Assembly (NCBI GenBank): GCA_023265025.1
Contig: JAHFUP010000053.1
Span: 1 to 36,360 of the forward strand
DNA length: 36,360 bases
Reading direction: 5' to 3'
DNA from: Acidimicrobiia bacterium
GTDB lineage: Bacteria; Actinomycetota; Acidimicrobiia; Acidimicrobiales; AC-14
Under the pieces are notes generated by a model. That model was not told where the DNA came from. It saw only the letters and a program-made list of their open reading frames with translations, and ran no database searches. Positions within the stretch are counted from its first letter, which is position 1. Every line of letters starts with the position of its first letter. This document shows, in pieces, positions 16,704 to 25,644 of this stretch. A program made the translations under genes and the position numbers.

Positions 16704-18338
16704 ATGCGACGACTCCTCCCCCTACTCCTCGTGCTCGCCGCCGCGCTCGGCGGCACGTCGGCGGTCCTGTCGCCGGCCACGCCGGCCGCAGCCGACGCCC
16801 CGCGCCTGCCCGACAACCCCGGTCTCGGCCTGATCTACGACGGCCTGCGCGAATCCGCCCGGGACAGCATCTGCCGCGGGGCGTACGAGTCCCGGCTCTC
16901 GCCGTCGGCGGACGAGGCCCTGTGCACCCACGGCCCCGACCCGGCACCCGACGGCGTCGACGTCCGCCAGGACCGGCGGCCGGACCCGGCCGCCGAGTTG
17001 GCCCTCCCGCCCGCCGGCACCGCGGCCGAAGACGGGGCCGTCTCCTGCTACGGCAACGGCGCCGACGGCTTCCGGGTCCAGCTCATCTACGCCCGCCGCT
17101 CGACGAGCACCGACCGGTTCGACACCTACCTAAACTCGTTCCGCTCGTGGGCGGCCCGCCTCGACCAGGTGGTCAACGACAGCGCGGCGGAGACAGGAGG
17201 CACCAGGCACGTCCGGTTCGTCACCGACTCGGCCTGCGACCCGGTCATCGACCGCATCACTCTCACCAGTGGCGCCATCTCCACCTTCGGCACCATGCAG
17301 TCCGAGATGCGGTCCAAGGGCTACTCACGCCCGGACCGCAAGTACCTGGTGTGGGTCGACGCCAACGTCTACTGCGGCATCTCCGAGATCCAGTTCGACG
17401 ACCGCCCCGACACCACGCCCGGGGTGAACCGCAACAACGGCAACGCCCAGGTCAGGGGCGGCGTCGGCCGCGTCGACAACGGCTGCTGGGGCCTGACCAA
17501 CCTGGTCGAGGCCCACGAGCTGACCCACCTCCTCGGCGGCGTGCAGACCTCGGCGCCCAACGCCACGCCCGGCTACCACTGCAAGGACGAGTCCGACCGC
17601 CTCTGCTACGCCGACGGCTCGGCCGGCGCCACCATGCGCCAGGTGTGCCCATCGGCGCACGAGAAGCTCTACGACTGCAACCACGACGACTACTTCAGCA
17701 CCGCGCCGACGCCGGGCAGCTACCTCGCCACTCACTGGAACACCGCCAACAGCGCCTTCCTCACCAGCCAGTCCGGCGTCGTCGTGACCACCACGACGCT
17801 GCCACCGACAACGACAACGCTGCCTCCGACCACCACGACGACGCTGCCTCCGACCACGACCACGACGTCGACCACGACGTCGACGACATCGACCACGTCC
17901 ACCACCGTGACGTCCACCACGCTTCCGCCGGCCACGACCACCACCACGCCTCCGCCGGCGGGCAGCCCCCCGTCGGCGCCACAGTCGCTGACCGCCAGGC
18001 AGCCGGCCGTCGGCGCCGGCATCCAGCTGGCGTGGGTCGCGCCGGCCACCGGGCCGGTCACCGGGTATCGCGTGTACCGGGGCTCGTCGCCGTACACCCA
18101 GACGCTGCTGGCCACCATCGGCAACGTGCTCGGGTACGCCGACGCCTCGGCCCTCCCGACGCTCTACTACTACCGGGTCACGGCCTTCAACGACGCTGGG
18201 GAGGGCCCCAGCTCGCCGTTGGCGGGGATGATCGGCAAGGCGGCGACCGCGGCCGGCGTGGCCGGCCAGGGGGCCGACCCCCGCTTCGTCATGTCCGACC
18301 AGCGGATGGGCGTCCAGTGGATCCGCCGGTGGGCCTGA
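16704..18338 (+). CDS. Secreted HExxH metalloprotease-like protein with Thr/Pro linker and FN3 domain
   Basis: The protein has 544 residues. A signal peptide (about 1-31, cleavage near TPAAADA) is followed by a Cys-containing catalytic-like region. AHELTHLLGGVQ (270-281) contains HELTH, the zinc metalloprotease HExxH motif; a third ligand may lie in the following GYHCKDESDRLCY segment. Residues 361-418 are an almost pure Thr/Pro/Ser linker. Residues 423-512 form a fibronectin type III domain (SAPQSLTARQ ... GYRVYRG ... YYYRVTAFNDAGEGPSS). It should act outside the cell. The linker DNA (about 17790-17950) is a repetitive ACC/ACG tract that could vary in length. It lies 21 bp before the CaiB-like gene and may be transcribed with it. 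Confidence 0.8.
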   Translation: MRRLLPLLLVLAAALGGTSAVLSPATPAAADAPRLPDNPGLGLIYDGLRESARDSICRGAYESRLSPSADEALCTHGPDPAPDGVDVRQDRRPDPAAELALPPAGTAAEDGAVSCYGNGADGFRVQLIYARRSTSTDRFDTYLNSFRSWAARLDQVVNDSAAETGGTRHVRFVTDSACDPVIDRITLTSGAISTFGTMQSEMRSKGYSRPDRKYLVWVDANVYCGISEIQFDDRPDTTPGVNRNNGNAQVRGGVGRVDNGCWGLTNLVEAHELTHLLGGVQTSAPNATPGYHCKDESDRLCYADGSAGATMRQVCPSAHEKLYDCNHDDYFSTAPTPGSYLATHWNTANSAFLTSQSGVVVTTTTLPPTTTTLPPTTTTTLPPTTTTTSTTTSTTSTTSTTVTSTTLPPATTTTTPPPAGSPPSAPQSLTARQPAVGAGIQLAWVAPATGPVTGYRVYRGSSPYTQTLLATIGNVLGYADASALPTLYYYRVTAFNDAGEGPSSPLAGMIGKAATAAGVAGQGADPRFVMSDQRMGVQWIRRWA

Positions 18339-18359
18339 CGAGCGGTTGAGCGTCCGCCA

Positions 18360-20105
18360 ATGAGCCCCGGGCGGACCGCCCCCCGGCTCGCCAGCGACAC
18401 CTGCGCCCGCCGCCTCGGGGCTGCCGGCGTGGATGCCGGCGCCCCGGAGATCACCTGGTACGGCCCCGCCGGCTTCCCCGCAGGACACCCCGCCAGCGAG
18501 GCGACCGAGCAGGCCCGCTGCGGCCTCATGGATGTGAACGGCCGCGACGCCGGCACGCCCCGGCGCCTCGGCCTGGAGGTGGCGTCGGTGGCCGCCGGCA
18601 TCCTCGCCGCGCAGGGGGCGGTCGCCGCCGAACTCGCCGGCCTGGTCGGAGGCGGGCCGGCGCCGGCCGTCCACACATCTGTCCTGCAGGCCGGCCTGCT
18701 CCTCCTGTCGCACTACTTCGTGGTGGCGACGGGCCTGGGCGACGCCGTCCCGGGCCCGCCGCTGCCGGCGCCCGGCCCCCCGTTCCGCAGCGCGGACGGG
18801 CACTGGTTCGAGATCGAGACCCTCGACGCCGAGCCGTGGAAGGCGTTCTGGACCACCCTCGGCGTCACCGCCGACGCCGACCTCGGCCGGGCGTGGACGC
18901 TGTTCCGGTGGCGGTACGAGCGCGCCGCCTGCTCGCTGCCGGTGGGGTTGCACGAGGCGACGCAGCGCCGGCCGCTGGCCGAGCTCCGCCAGGTGGCGGC
19001 CGGGAGCGAGGTGAGCCTCACGCCGCTGCGGGCGTACGCCGACGTCCTCGCCGAGCCCGGCACCGGCGTCGCCCACCCCGTCCTACGGGCGGTCGACGGC
19101 CTGCCGCCGGCCCCATTCTCCGTGCGGCCCCCGGACGCCGCCCTGCCGCTGTCGGGCGTCCGGGTCGTCGAGGCGACCAGCCGCATCCAGGGCCCGTTCG
19201 CCGGGATGCTGCTGCGCATGTTGGGGGCCGACGTCACCCGCATCCAGCCGCCGGAGGGCGACTACGGCCGGGCGGCCCAGTGCCTGCACCGGGGAAAGCA
19301 GGCGGTCCGGCTGGACCTGAGCCGCCCGGCCGGCCGGGCCGAGCTGATCGACCTGGTCACCGGCGCCGAGGTCTTTCTGCACAACTGGCGGCCCGGCAAA
19401 GCGGCGGAGTGGGACCTCGAGTTCGACGACCTGGCAGCCCGCCGGCCCGGTCTCGTCTACGCCAACACGTCGGGTTGGGGTGACCGCCCGGAGGCCCGAC
19501 GGCTGGTCGGCACCGACTTTCTCGTCCAGGCCTACGCCGGCATGGGCCACGGCCTGCACCCCGACGACGCGCCCGCGTTCCCGTCCCGCGTCATCCTGTG
19601 CGACCTGTTCGGCGGCCTGGTCGCCGCCGAAGGGGTGGTGACCGGCCTGCACCGACGGGCGCGCACCGGGCAGGGGTGGGAGGTGCGGTCGTCGCTGCTG
19701 GCCGGGGCGATGGCGGCCCAGGCCCATGTCCTCGATGACATGGCGCGGGGCAAGGAGGACGGCCGGCGCGACGGCCGTCCGGTGTGGGGCAGCCTCGACC
19801 ACCCGATCCCCACCACCGACGGCGACCTCGTCGTCAGCGCCGAGGACGACGCCGACCACGCTCGCCTCGGCGAGCTGTTCCGGGTGCGCCCCGGGCCACG
19901 TGAGGTCATGGACCGGCAGATCTGCGACAGGCTCCGCGACGGCACCGCCGCCGACTCGGAGGCGATGCTCACCGACGCCGGCATCCCGGCGGCCGTCGTC
20001 TGCAACGACCTCGCCGGTGTCCCGGCCGACCCCCGCCTCGCCGGCCTGTTCGAGCCGGCGGGCGGGACGTGCGTGGCGCCCCGGAGTCCGTGGACGTTCG
20101 AGTGA
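18360..20105 (+). CDS. Tandem CaiB/BaiF-family CoA-transferase-like protein
   Basis: The protein has 581 residues. The C-terminal part (about 263-575) is a CaiB/BaiF-type fold: LSGVRVVEATSRIQGPFAGM, LGADVTRIQPPEGDYGR, GTDFLVQAYAGMGH and FGGLVAAEGVVTGL. The N-terminal part (about 70-240) resembles the second half of another CaiB unit (ASVAAGILAAQGAVAAEL, FRSADGHWFEIETLDAEPW). Class III CoA transferases use an Asp in a pattern like DVSLLDAAL. The matching positions here are Gln110 (TSVLQAG) and Ala448 (RSSLLAGA), so the catalytic Asp seems absent in both halves. That assignment is by eye. It starts the plus-strand operon; its stop overlaps the next GTG. Confidence 0.75.
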   Translation: MSPGRTAPRLASDTCARRLGAAGVDAGAPEITWYGPAGFPAGHPASEATEQARCGLMDVNGRDAGTPRRLGLEVASVAAGILAAQGAVAAELAGLVGGGPAPAVHTSVLQAGLLLLSHYFVVATGLGDAVPGPPLPAPGPPFRSADGHWFEIETLDAEPWKAFWTTLGVTADADLGRAWTLFRWRYERAACSLPVGLHEATQRRPLAELRQVAAGSEVSLTPLRAYADVLAEPGTGVAHPVLRAVDGLPPAPFSVRPPDAALPLSGVRVVEATSRIQGPFAGMLLRMLGADVTRIQPPEGDYGRAAQCLHRGKQAVRLDLSRPAGRAELIDLVTGAEVFLHNWRPGKAAEWDLEFDDLAARRPGLVYANTSGWGDRPEARRLVGTDFLVQAYAGMGHGLHPDDAPAFPSRVILCDLFGGLVAAEGVVTGLHRRARTGQGWEVRSSLLAGAMAAQAHVLDDMARGKEDGRRDGRPVWGSLDHPIPTTDGDLVVSAEDDADHARLGELFRVRPGPREVMDRQICDRLRDGTAADSEAMLTDAGIPAAVVCNDLAGVPADPRLAGLFEPAGGTCVAPRSPWTFE

Positions 20106-21664
20106 GCCGGCTCGAGCCGAGCCTCTATGCCGCCTGCCGGCGCTGGCCGAACCGCCCGGCGGTCACCTTCGACGGCACGACGATCACCTACGCGGAGCTG
20201 GGCCGGGGCGTCGCCCGCCTGGCCGCGTCGTACCGCCGGCTCGGCATCGGCGCCGGCGACCGCATCGTCTGCCAGCTGCCCAACTCCCCCGAGCACGTCA
20301 TGGCCGTCAACGCGGCGTGGGCCGTCGGCGCCATCCACGTCGGCACGGACGACGACCTCACCGCACCCGAGCTGGCGTGGCTGGCCGAGCGGACCGAGGC
20401 CGCGGCGCTGCTGTTCCGATCCCACGCCGGCGCGCCCGACCCGGCCGCCACGGAGGACGCGGTGCGGGCCGCCTCCCCCGGCACCCGGCTGATCGTCTCA
20501 GGGGCTGCAGGTGCCGACCACCGGCTCGACGACCTGCTCGCCGGCCCCGACGAGATCGAGGACTGGGCCCCGCCCCATGGCCCCGACGACACCGGCCACC
20601 TGCTGCTCACGTCCGGCACGACGGGACGCCCCAAGGCGGTCATGGAGACGCTGCCGGGGTGCTGGGCCAAGATGCAGTTCTTCGTCGACGCCTTCCGCCC
20701 GGGGCCCGACGACGTCCACCTCCTCTACCTCCCGATGTCCCACGTCTTCGGCCTGCGGCTGGCCATGCTGGCCCTGCTCAGCGGCGGCCGGCTCATCCTC
20801 ATGGACCGGTTCTCCCCCCGGCGTGCGCTCCACCTGATCGCCGACGAGCGCGTGACCGTCCTCCCCGGCATGCCGGCCCACTTCACCCTGCTGTTCGACG
20901 CCCTCGACCCCGTGCAGCACCACGTCAGCACCCTGCGCTGGGCCATCTCCGCGGCGTCGACCCTGCCCCGGCCCCTCGTCGACCGCATCTACGACGAGCT
21001 GGGCGTGGAGCTCCTGTACGTCTACGGCTGCAGCGAGAACTTCACCGTGCTGACGACCGACCGGGACGAGATCCGCCGGGGCTCCGTCGGGCACGTCGTG
21101 TTCAAGGGGCCGGTGGGCACGCCGCCGGACGGCACCATCGCTGTCCTCGACCCCGGCGGAACGGACGTGCTGACCTCTGGCACGGTGGGCGAGATCGCCT
21201 TCGGCGCCGCCCACCCGGTGCGGTACTGGAAGGATCCCGACGCCGCCGGCGACGGCTGGTACCGCACCGGCGACCTCGGCCGGGTCGACCCCGACGGCAC
21301 CGTCTACATCCTCGGCCGCATCAAGGAGCTGGTGAACCGCGGTGGCTTGCACGTGTCGCCCACCGAGGTGGAGACGGCGGTGCGCCTGCACCCGGGCGTG
21401 GCCGACGCGGCCGTGGTGGCCACGCCGGACGCCGTGCTGGGAGAGGCGGTCTGCGCCTGCGTGGTGGCCGGGCCGGCGGGGCCGCCCGACCTGGCCGGCC
21501 TGCGTGAGTTCCTGGCGCCGACCCTCGCCCGGCACAAACTCCCCGACGAGCTGTGCCTGGTCGATACCATCCCCCGTACCAAGATCGGCAAGGTCGACCG
21601 GTCGGCGCTCCAGGCCATGGTGCGCGACGGCGGCCGAACCAGGGAGCGGTGGAGGGCGGGGTAA
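20102..21664 (+). CDS. Acyl-CoA ligase / AMP-dependent synthetase
   Basis: This is a 520-residue adenylate-forming enzyme that should activate a carboxylic acid with ATP and load it on CoA. The P-loop is TSGTTGRPK (170-178). Later motifs are YVYGCSEN (A5-like), WYRTGDLGRVDPDGTVYILGR (A7-A8) and the catalytic Lys at about 497 in PRTKIGKVDRSAL. All core motifs look intact. I chose GTG 20102, which overlaps the previous stop as GTGA, instead of ATG 20069, which would overlap by 37 bp. The substrate is unknown. Confidence 0.88.
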   Translation: MSRLEPSLYAACRRWPNRPAVTFDGTTITYAELGRGVARLAASYRRLGIGAGDRIVCQLPNSPEHVMAVNAAWAVGAIHVGTDDDLTAPELAWLAERTEAAALLFRSHAGAPDPAATEDAVRAASPGTRLIVSGAAGADHRLDDLLAGPDEIEDWAPPHGPDDTGHLLLTSGTTGRPKAVMETLPGCWAKMQFFVDAFRPGPDDVHLLYLPMSHVFGLRLAMLALLSGGRLILMDRFSPRRALHLIADERVTVLPGMPAHFTLLFDALDPVQHHVSTLRWAISAASTLPRPLVDRIYDELGVELLYVYGCSENFTVLTTDRDEIRRGSVGHVVFKGPVGTPPDGTIAVLDPGGTDVLTSGTVGEIAFGAAHPVRYWKDPDAAGDGWYRTGDLGRVDPDGTVYILGRIKELVNRGGLHVSPTEVETAVRLHPGVADAAVVATPDAVLGEAVCACVVAGPAGPPDLAGLREFLAPTLARHKLPDELCLVDTIPRTKIGKVDRSALQAMVRDGGRTRERWRAG

Positions 21665-21666
21665 GC

Positions 21667-22512
21667 GTGCCGGGATTCGTCACGACCGACGACGGGCTCG
21701 ATGTGGCGACCCACGACCTGGGCGGCGCCGGCCCGCCGCTCGTGATGGTCCACGCCGCCGGCCTCCACGGCCTGGTGCTGGCGCCGCTCGCCCGCCGGCT
21801 GGCCGGCGCGTTCCGGTGCCTCTCCCTCGACGGGCGGGGCCACGGCGACTCTCGCCTGCCGGCGGGGGGCGAACTCGACTGGTACGGGCTGGCGACCGAC
21901 GTCCTCGCCGTGGTCGACGGGCTCGACCTCGACCGCCCGTACGGCTTCGGTCACTCCAGCGGCGGCACGGCGGCGCTCATGGCCGAGCAGGCCCGCCCCG
22001 GCACGTTCGCCGCCATCTACTGCTTCGAGCCGGTGATCGTCGCCGCCGACCCGCCCCTCGGGCGCGACGACGACAGCGTGCTGGGCGCCCGCGCCCGCCG
22101 CCGGCGCACGTCGTTCGCCTCGCGCCAGGAGGCGTTGGCGCACTATGCGTCCAAGCCGCCGCTCGACAGTGTGGACCCCGAGGCGCTCCAGGCCTACGTC
22201 GACCACGGGTTCGACGATGACGGCGGCGGCGGCGTGCGGCTCAAGTGCCGGCCCGAGGACGAGGCCACCGTCTACGAGACGGCCACCGCCCACGACGCCT
22301 ACGGCCGTCTGCCGGAGGTCGCCTGCCCGGTGGCGGTCGCGTGCGGCTCGGTGAGCGAGGGGTGCACGCCCGAGCGGGCACGGTCCCACGTCGAGCGGCT
22401 CGCCCGGGGCCGCAGCCTGATACTGGCCGGCCTGGGCCATCTCGGGCCTCTGGAGCGGCCCGACCTGGTGGCCGCGTCGATCGCCGCCTACTTCGCCGGC
22501 ATCGAGGGATGA
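21667..22512 (+). CDS. Alpha/beta hydrolase
   Basis: The protein has 281 residues. The nucleophile elbow is GFGHSSGG with Ser97, and LSLDGRGHGDS (about 52-62) is the typical oxyanion-side motif. GLGHLGPLERPD near the end supplies the His. The acid residue is not obvious: the usual Asp strand reads VACGSVSEGCTPE here. The start is GTG 21667, with GGAGG about 11 nt upstream, two bases after the ligase stop. In this operon it may cleave a thioester, lactone or epoxide; this cannot be decided from sequence. Confidence 0.85.
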   Translation: MPGFVTTDDGLDVATHDLGGAGPPLVMVHAAGLHGLVLAPLARRLAGAFRCLSLDGRGHGDSRLPAGGELDWYGLATDVLAVVDGLDLDRPYGFGHSSGGTAALMAEQARPGTFAAIYCFEPVIVAADPPLGRDDDSVLGARARRRRTSFASRQEALAHYASKPPLDSVDPEALQAYVDHGFDDDGGGGVRLKCRPEDEATVYETATAHDAYGRLPEVACPVAVACGSVSEGCTPERARSHVERLARGRSLILAGLGHLGPLERPDLVAASIAAYFAGIEG

Positions 22513-23603
22513 GTGGCGTCGGGGCGCTGGTCGCAGAGGCGGCGGCGCGTGCCGGTCCCTGGCCCGGCGACGTCCCGTTCCTTGACAACCTGGAGCTACT
22601 CGTCGGCTCGTGCCGGGGGCTGAACACCGTCGGGGCGGAGGTGCTTCACAAGGCCGCCGTCCGCCACCTGCGGAACCTGCGCTACCTCCGGGCCTACGTC
22701 GACGAGCACCCCGACGCCGCCCGCCGGCCCCTTGACGGTGCGGTCGTGATCTCCGGGCTGCCGCGGACCGGTACGACGCTCCTGCACAACCTGCTGGCCC
22801 TCGACCCCGACCACCGGGTGCTGCGGTTCTGGGAGGCGTTGCACCCGGTCCCGCCCGACGCCGGGGGGCCGCCGGCGGAGGCGTTGCAGGCCCAGGCCGA
22901 GCGCTGGCTGGACGGCTTCCGCCGGCTGGTGCCGGCGTTCGGTGCCATCCACCGGGCGACGGCCACCGGGCCGGAAGAGTGCGACGCCCTCCTGCAGAAC
23001 ACCTTCGCCAGCCAGCACTTCGACGACATGTTCGACGCGCCGGCGTACTCGTCGTGGATGGCCGGCGCGCCGCTCACCGATGAGTACGCGCACTACGCCC
23101 TGCAGCTGCGAGTGCTGTCGGGCCCGGGCACGCGCTGGGCGCTCAAGTCGCCCAGCCACCTCGGCCACCTCGACGCCCTGCTGGCCGCCCTGCCGGGCGC
23201 GTCGGTCGTCCTCCTTCACCGCCACCCGCACGAGGCGGTGGCCTCCTACGCCAGCCTGATCCGCACCCTGCGGCGGGCCTACAGCGACGAGGTGTCGTCT
23301 GACGATGTGGGGCGCCAGGCCCTGGCGCGGACGTCGACGGCGATGCGGCGGGCACTCGGGGTGCCCGTGATCGACGTGTCGTACGCCGAGCTCGTGCGCG
23401 ATCCGGTGGCGGTCGTGCGGTCCGTCTACGCCGGCGTCGGGCGACCGCTGGACGCCGGCGTGGAGGCCGCGGTGCGGGCCTGGACGGTCGCCCACCCCCA
23501 GCACGAGCACGGTCCGCACCGCTACGACCTGGCCGAGTTCGGACTCACCGGCGACCAGGTCGACGCCGCGTTCGGCGACTACATGGAGCGCTTCCGGTCC
23601 TGA
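22509..23603 (+). CDS. Sulfotransferase family protein (Sulfotransfer_3-like)
   Basis: The protein has 364 residues. The PAPS 5'-phosphosulfate loop is LPRTGTT (84-90) in VISGLPRTGTTLLHNLLA. The 3'-phosphate region is in LLHRHPHEAVASYASLIRTL. WALKSPSHLGHLDALL is typical of the mycobacterial and proteobacterial Sulfotransfer_3 group. It would transfer sulfate from PAPS to a hydroxyl or amine; some relatives have unknown acceptors. The ATG overlaps the hydrolase stop as ATGA. Its end overlaps the convergent ligase gene by 25 bp. Confidence 0.85.
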   Translation: MSGVGALVAEAAARAGPWPGDVPFLDNLELLVGSCRGLNTVGAEVLHKAAVRHLRNLRYLRAYVDEHPDAARRPLDGAVVISGLPRTGTTLLHNLLALDPDHRVLRFWEALHPVPPDAGGPPAEALQAQAERWLDGFRRLVPAFGAIHRATATGPEECDALLQNTFASQHFDDMFDAPAYSSWMAGAPLTDEYAHYALQLRVLSGPGTRWALKSPSHLGHLDALLAALPGASVVLLHRHPHEAVASYASLIRTLRRAYSDEVSSDDVGRQALARTSTAMRRALGVPVIDVSYAELVRDPVAVVRSVYAGVGRPLDAGVEAAVRAWTVAHPQHEHGPHRYDLAEFGLTGDQVDAAFGDYMERFRS

Positions 23604-25015
23604 TCGCCGGCGCCCCATCCCCCGGCCCGCAACACGAAGCGGCGGAGCTTGCCGGTCGGGGTGCGGGGCAGGGCGTCGACCAGCACCACGGCGCGGGGCA
23701 CCTTGAACGGCGCCAGCTCGGCCCGGGCCAGGGCGACCAGCTCGTCCTGCACCACGTTCGCCGGCGGCGCGCCGAGGCCGGTGACGACGAACGCCTCCAG
23801 GCGCGACGCCCCGTCGACGCCGATCACGCCGGCCACCGCCACCTCGGTGACCGCCGGGTGGCGGCACAGCACCTCCTCGATCTCCTGGGGCGACACGGAG
23901 ATGCCGCCGACCTGCTCGACGTCGTCGGTGCGGCCCCGCAGGTGCAGGAAGCCGTCGTCGTCCAGGAACGCCCGGTCGCCCGTGCACAGCCACTCGCCGG
24001 CGTGGCCGACCGGCAGCGTGGGGCCGGCGACCCACAGCACGCCATCCCGCACGTCGACCCGGTAGGGCGGCAGGGCCCGGCCGACCGTGCCGTCCCGGCA
24101 CGCGTCGAGGGTGTTGCTGGCGAACGTCTGGCCCACCTCGGTGGAGCCAAGGCCGTCGAGGATCGGGCCGTCGAGGAAGGCCCGGGCGCGCGCCGCCAGC
24201 TCGACGCCGAGGGCCTCGCCGGCGGACACCGCCACCCGCACCGACCGGAGCGCCTCGGCCCGCCCGGCGGCGACAAGGTGGGCGTAGGACGTCGGGACGC
24301 TGAACAGCACCGTCACGCTGTGCCGCTCGACGAGGGCGGTGACGTCGGCCGGGCGGGGGTGGCCGGCGTGGAGGACGGCGCGGCACCCGGTCAGGAGTGG
24401 GAAGAACAGCGAGTTGCCGAGCCCGTAGGCGAAGTACAGCTTGGAGACCGACAGGACGACGTCGGAGCGGGCGAGCCCGATGGCCGGGCCGGCGAAGGCG
24501 GCGGCGTAGACGAGCGGGTGGCCGTGGGCGTGCACCACGACCTTGGGCGACCCCGTCGTGCCCGAGGTGAACTGGGCGTAGGCCGGTTCGCCGGCGCCGA
24601 CGGCGGCGGGCTCGGCCGCCGGGCGGCCCGCGATCTGTGCCGCCAGACCCTCTCCCGGTACGACGGGCCCGGCGAACCGGCGGGCGAGGCCGGCGCTGCA
24701 CACCACGACCGCCGGCTCGACCTCCGCCGCCGCGGCGCGGTGGTCGCCGGCGGTCAGCCGGGGGTTGACCGGCACGGCGACGGCGCCGATGCGGACCGCG
24801 CCGAGGAACGCCCAAACGAACTCGATGCCGTCGGGGAGGGCGATGAGCACCCGGTCGCCGGGGCCGGCGCCTTGCGCGGACAGGAGTGAGCCGGTCCGGG
24901 CCGCGCCGTCGTGGACCTCGGCGTGGGTGGCGACACGGTCGCCGGCGAGGAAGGCCACGTCGCCGGCCCAGCCGCCCTTGTCGGCTCGCACCGCCATGAC
25001 GGCAGCGAGGTTCAC
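23579..25015 (-). CDS. Benzoate-CoA-ligase-like acyl-CoA synthetase
   Basis: This is a 478-residue adenylate-forming ligase. The P-loop TSGTTGSPK is at 150-158. SKLYFAYGLGNSLFFPLLTG (191-210) is close to the pattern of the benzoate-CoA ligase subgroup, so an aromatic acid is the likeliest substrate. LCTGDRAFLDDDGFLHLRGR and PRTPTGKLRR (Lys456) complete the motifs. It starts at GTG 25015, overlapping the previous stop as GTGA. It is the last gene of the minus-strand operon and ends 25 bp inside the sulfotransferase gene. Confidence 0.88.
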   Translation of the reverse strand: MNLAAVMAVRADKGGWAGDVAFLAGDRVATHAEVHDGAARTGSLLSAQGAGPGDRVLIALPDGIEFVWAFLGAVRIGAVAVPVNPRLTAGDHRAAAAEVEPAVVVCSAGLARRFAGPVVPGEGLAAQIAGRPAAEPAAVGAGEPAYAQFTSGTTGSPKVVVHAHGHPLVYAAAFAGPAIGLARSDVVLSVSKLYFAYGLGNSLFFPLLTGCRAVLHAGHPRPADVTALVERHSVTVLFSVPTSYAHLVAAGRAEALRSVRVAVSAGEALGVELAARARAFLDGPILDGLGSTEVGQTFASNTLDACRDGTVGRALPPYRVDVRDGVLWVAGPTLPVGHAGEWLCTGDRAFLDDDGFLHLRGRTDDVEQVGGISVSPQEIEEVLCRHPAVTEVAVAGVIGVDGASRLEAFVVTGLGAPPANVVQDELVALARAELAPFKVPRAVVLVDALPRTPTGKLRRFVLRAGGWGAGDQDRKRSM

Positions 25016-25644
25016 GCCGCGCTGACCACAAGCCGGCCGCGGCACGGTCCGATGGGCCACCAGCCGGCGACCACCAGCCAGGCCCAGGCCGCGAACGGAT
25101 CCGAGTCCGCCCCGCCGAGAGCCGACACCACTGCGCCCGCCAGCAGCCACAGCCGTGCGCCCGAGGCGACGTGGGCGTCGACGTCGGCGTCGTCGGTGGG
25201 GTCGAGCCGCTCGGTGGCGACCAGCATGGCGACATGGAGGGCAGCCTCCAGCTCTTCCGTCCGTCCCGCGGCGAGCACCGAGTCCCGCAGTGTCGCCCGC
25301 CGGCGCTCCACCTCGGCCAACCACACCGGGTCGACGTCGGCCGTCGCCGCCACACCGCCGGGAAGCGCCACGACGTCGACCGGGAGGTCGACCGGGCCGG
25401 CCGGCGTCAGCCGGGCCAGGGATTCCACGTCGACCTCGGTGTCGCCGTCGCTCAGCGCGTCCAGCAGGTCCTGCACCCGCCGGCCGCCGGCGCCGAGCAC
25501 GGCGGCCAGATCGAGACGCCGGCCGTCGTCGGCCGCCACGCCCACCGGCCACGCCACGACCGCGGCCGCGCATAGCGCAGCCGCCGCCGTGGGCCGCGCC
25601 GGACCGAGGTCACCGCCGCCGGCGTCGACCGCCTTCCAGCTCAC
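25012..25644 (-). CDS. Unknown protein in the diiron/ligase operon
   Basis: The 210-residue protein matches no family I know. It is Ala/Val/Asp-rich. The N-terminal half reads like a small alpha/beta region (AALCAAAVVAWPVGVAADDGRRLDLAAVLGAG). The middle is helical and charged, with AEVERRRATLRDSVLAAGR. The last 50 residues are hydrophobic with three Trp (WAWLVVAGWWPIGPCRGR). No clear signal peptide is present. Both ends are GTGA overlaps (start 25644 with the diiron gene, stop 25012 with the ligase), so it is tightly coupled. It may be a structural partner of the diiron protein; this is inferred from position only. Confidence 0.7.
   Translation of the reverse strand: MSWKAVDAGGGDLGPARPTAAAALCAAAVVAWPVGVAADDGRRLDLAAVLGAGGRRVQDLLDALSDGDTEVDVESLARLTPAGPVDLPVDVVALPGGVAATADVDPVWLAEVERRRATLRDSVLAAGRTEELEAALHVAMLVATERLDPTDDADVDAHVASGARLWLLAGAVVSALGGADSDPFAAWAWLVVAGWWPIGPCRGRLVVSAA

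Noticed and set aside
16664-18349. 561-codon plus-strand frame overlapping the secreted metalloprotease
   Set aside because: It has no signal peptide or motif. The 544-residue frame at 16704 has a signal peptide, HELTH and an FN3 domain.
22596-25573. 919- and 664-codon minus-strand frames running over the ligase and sulfotransferase genes
   Set aside because: The first is Arg/Pro-rich shadow text. The second contains the real ligase, but only from the GTG at 25015; the part before it is the unknown gene read in the wrong frame.
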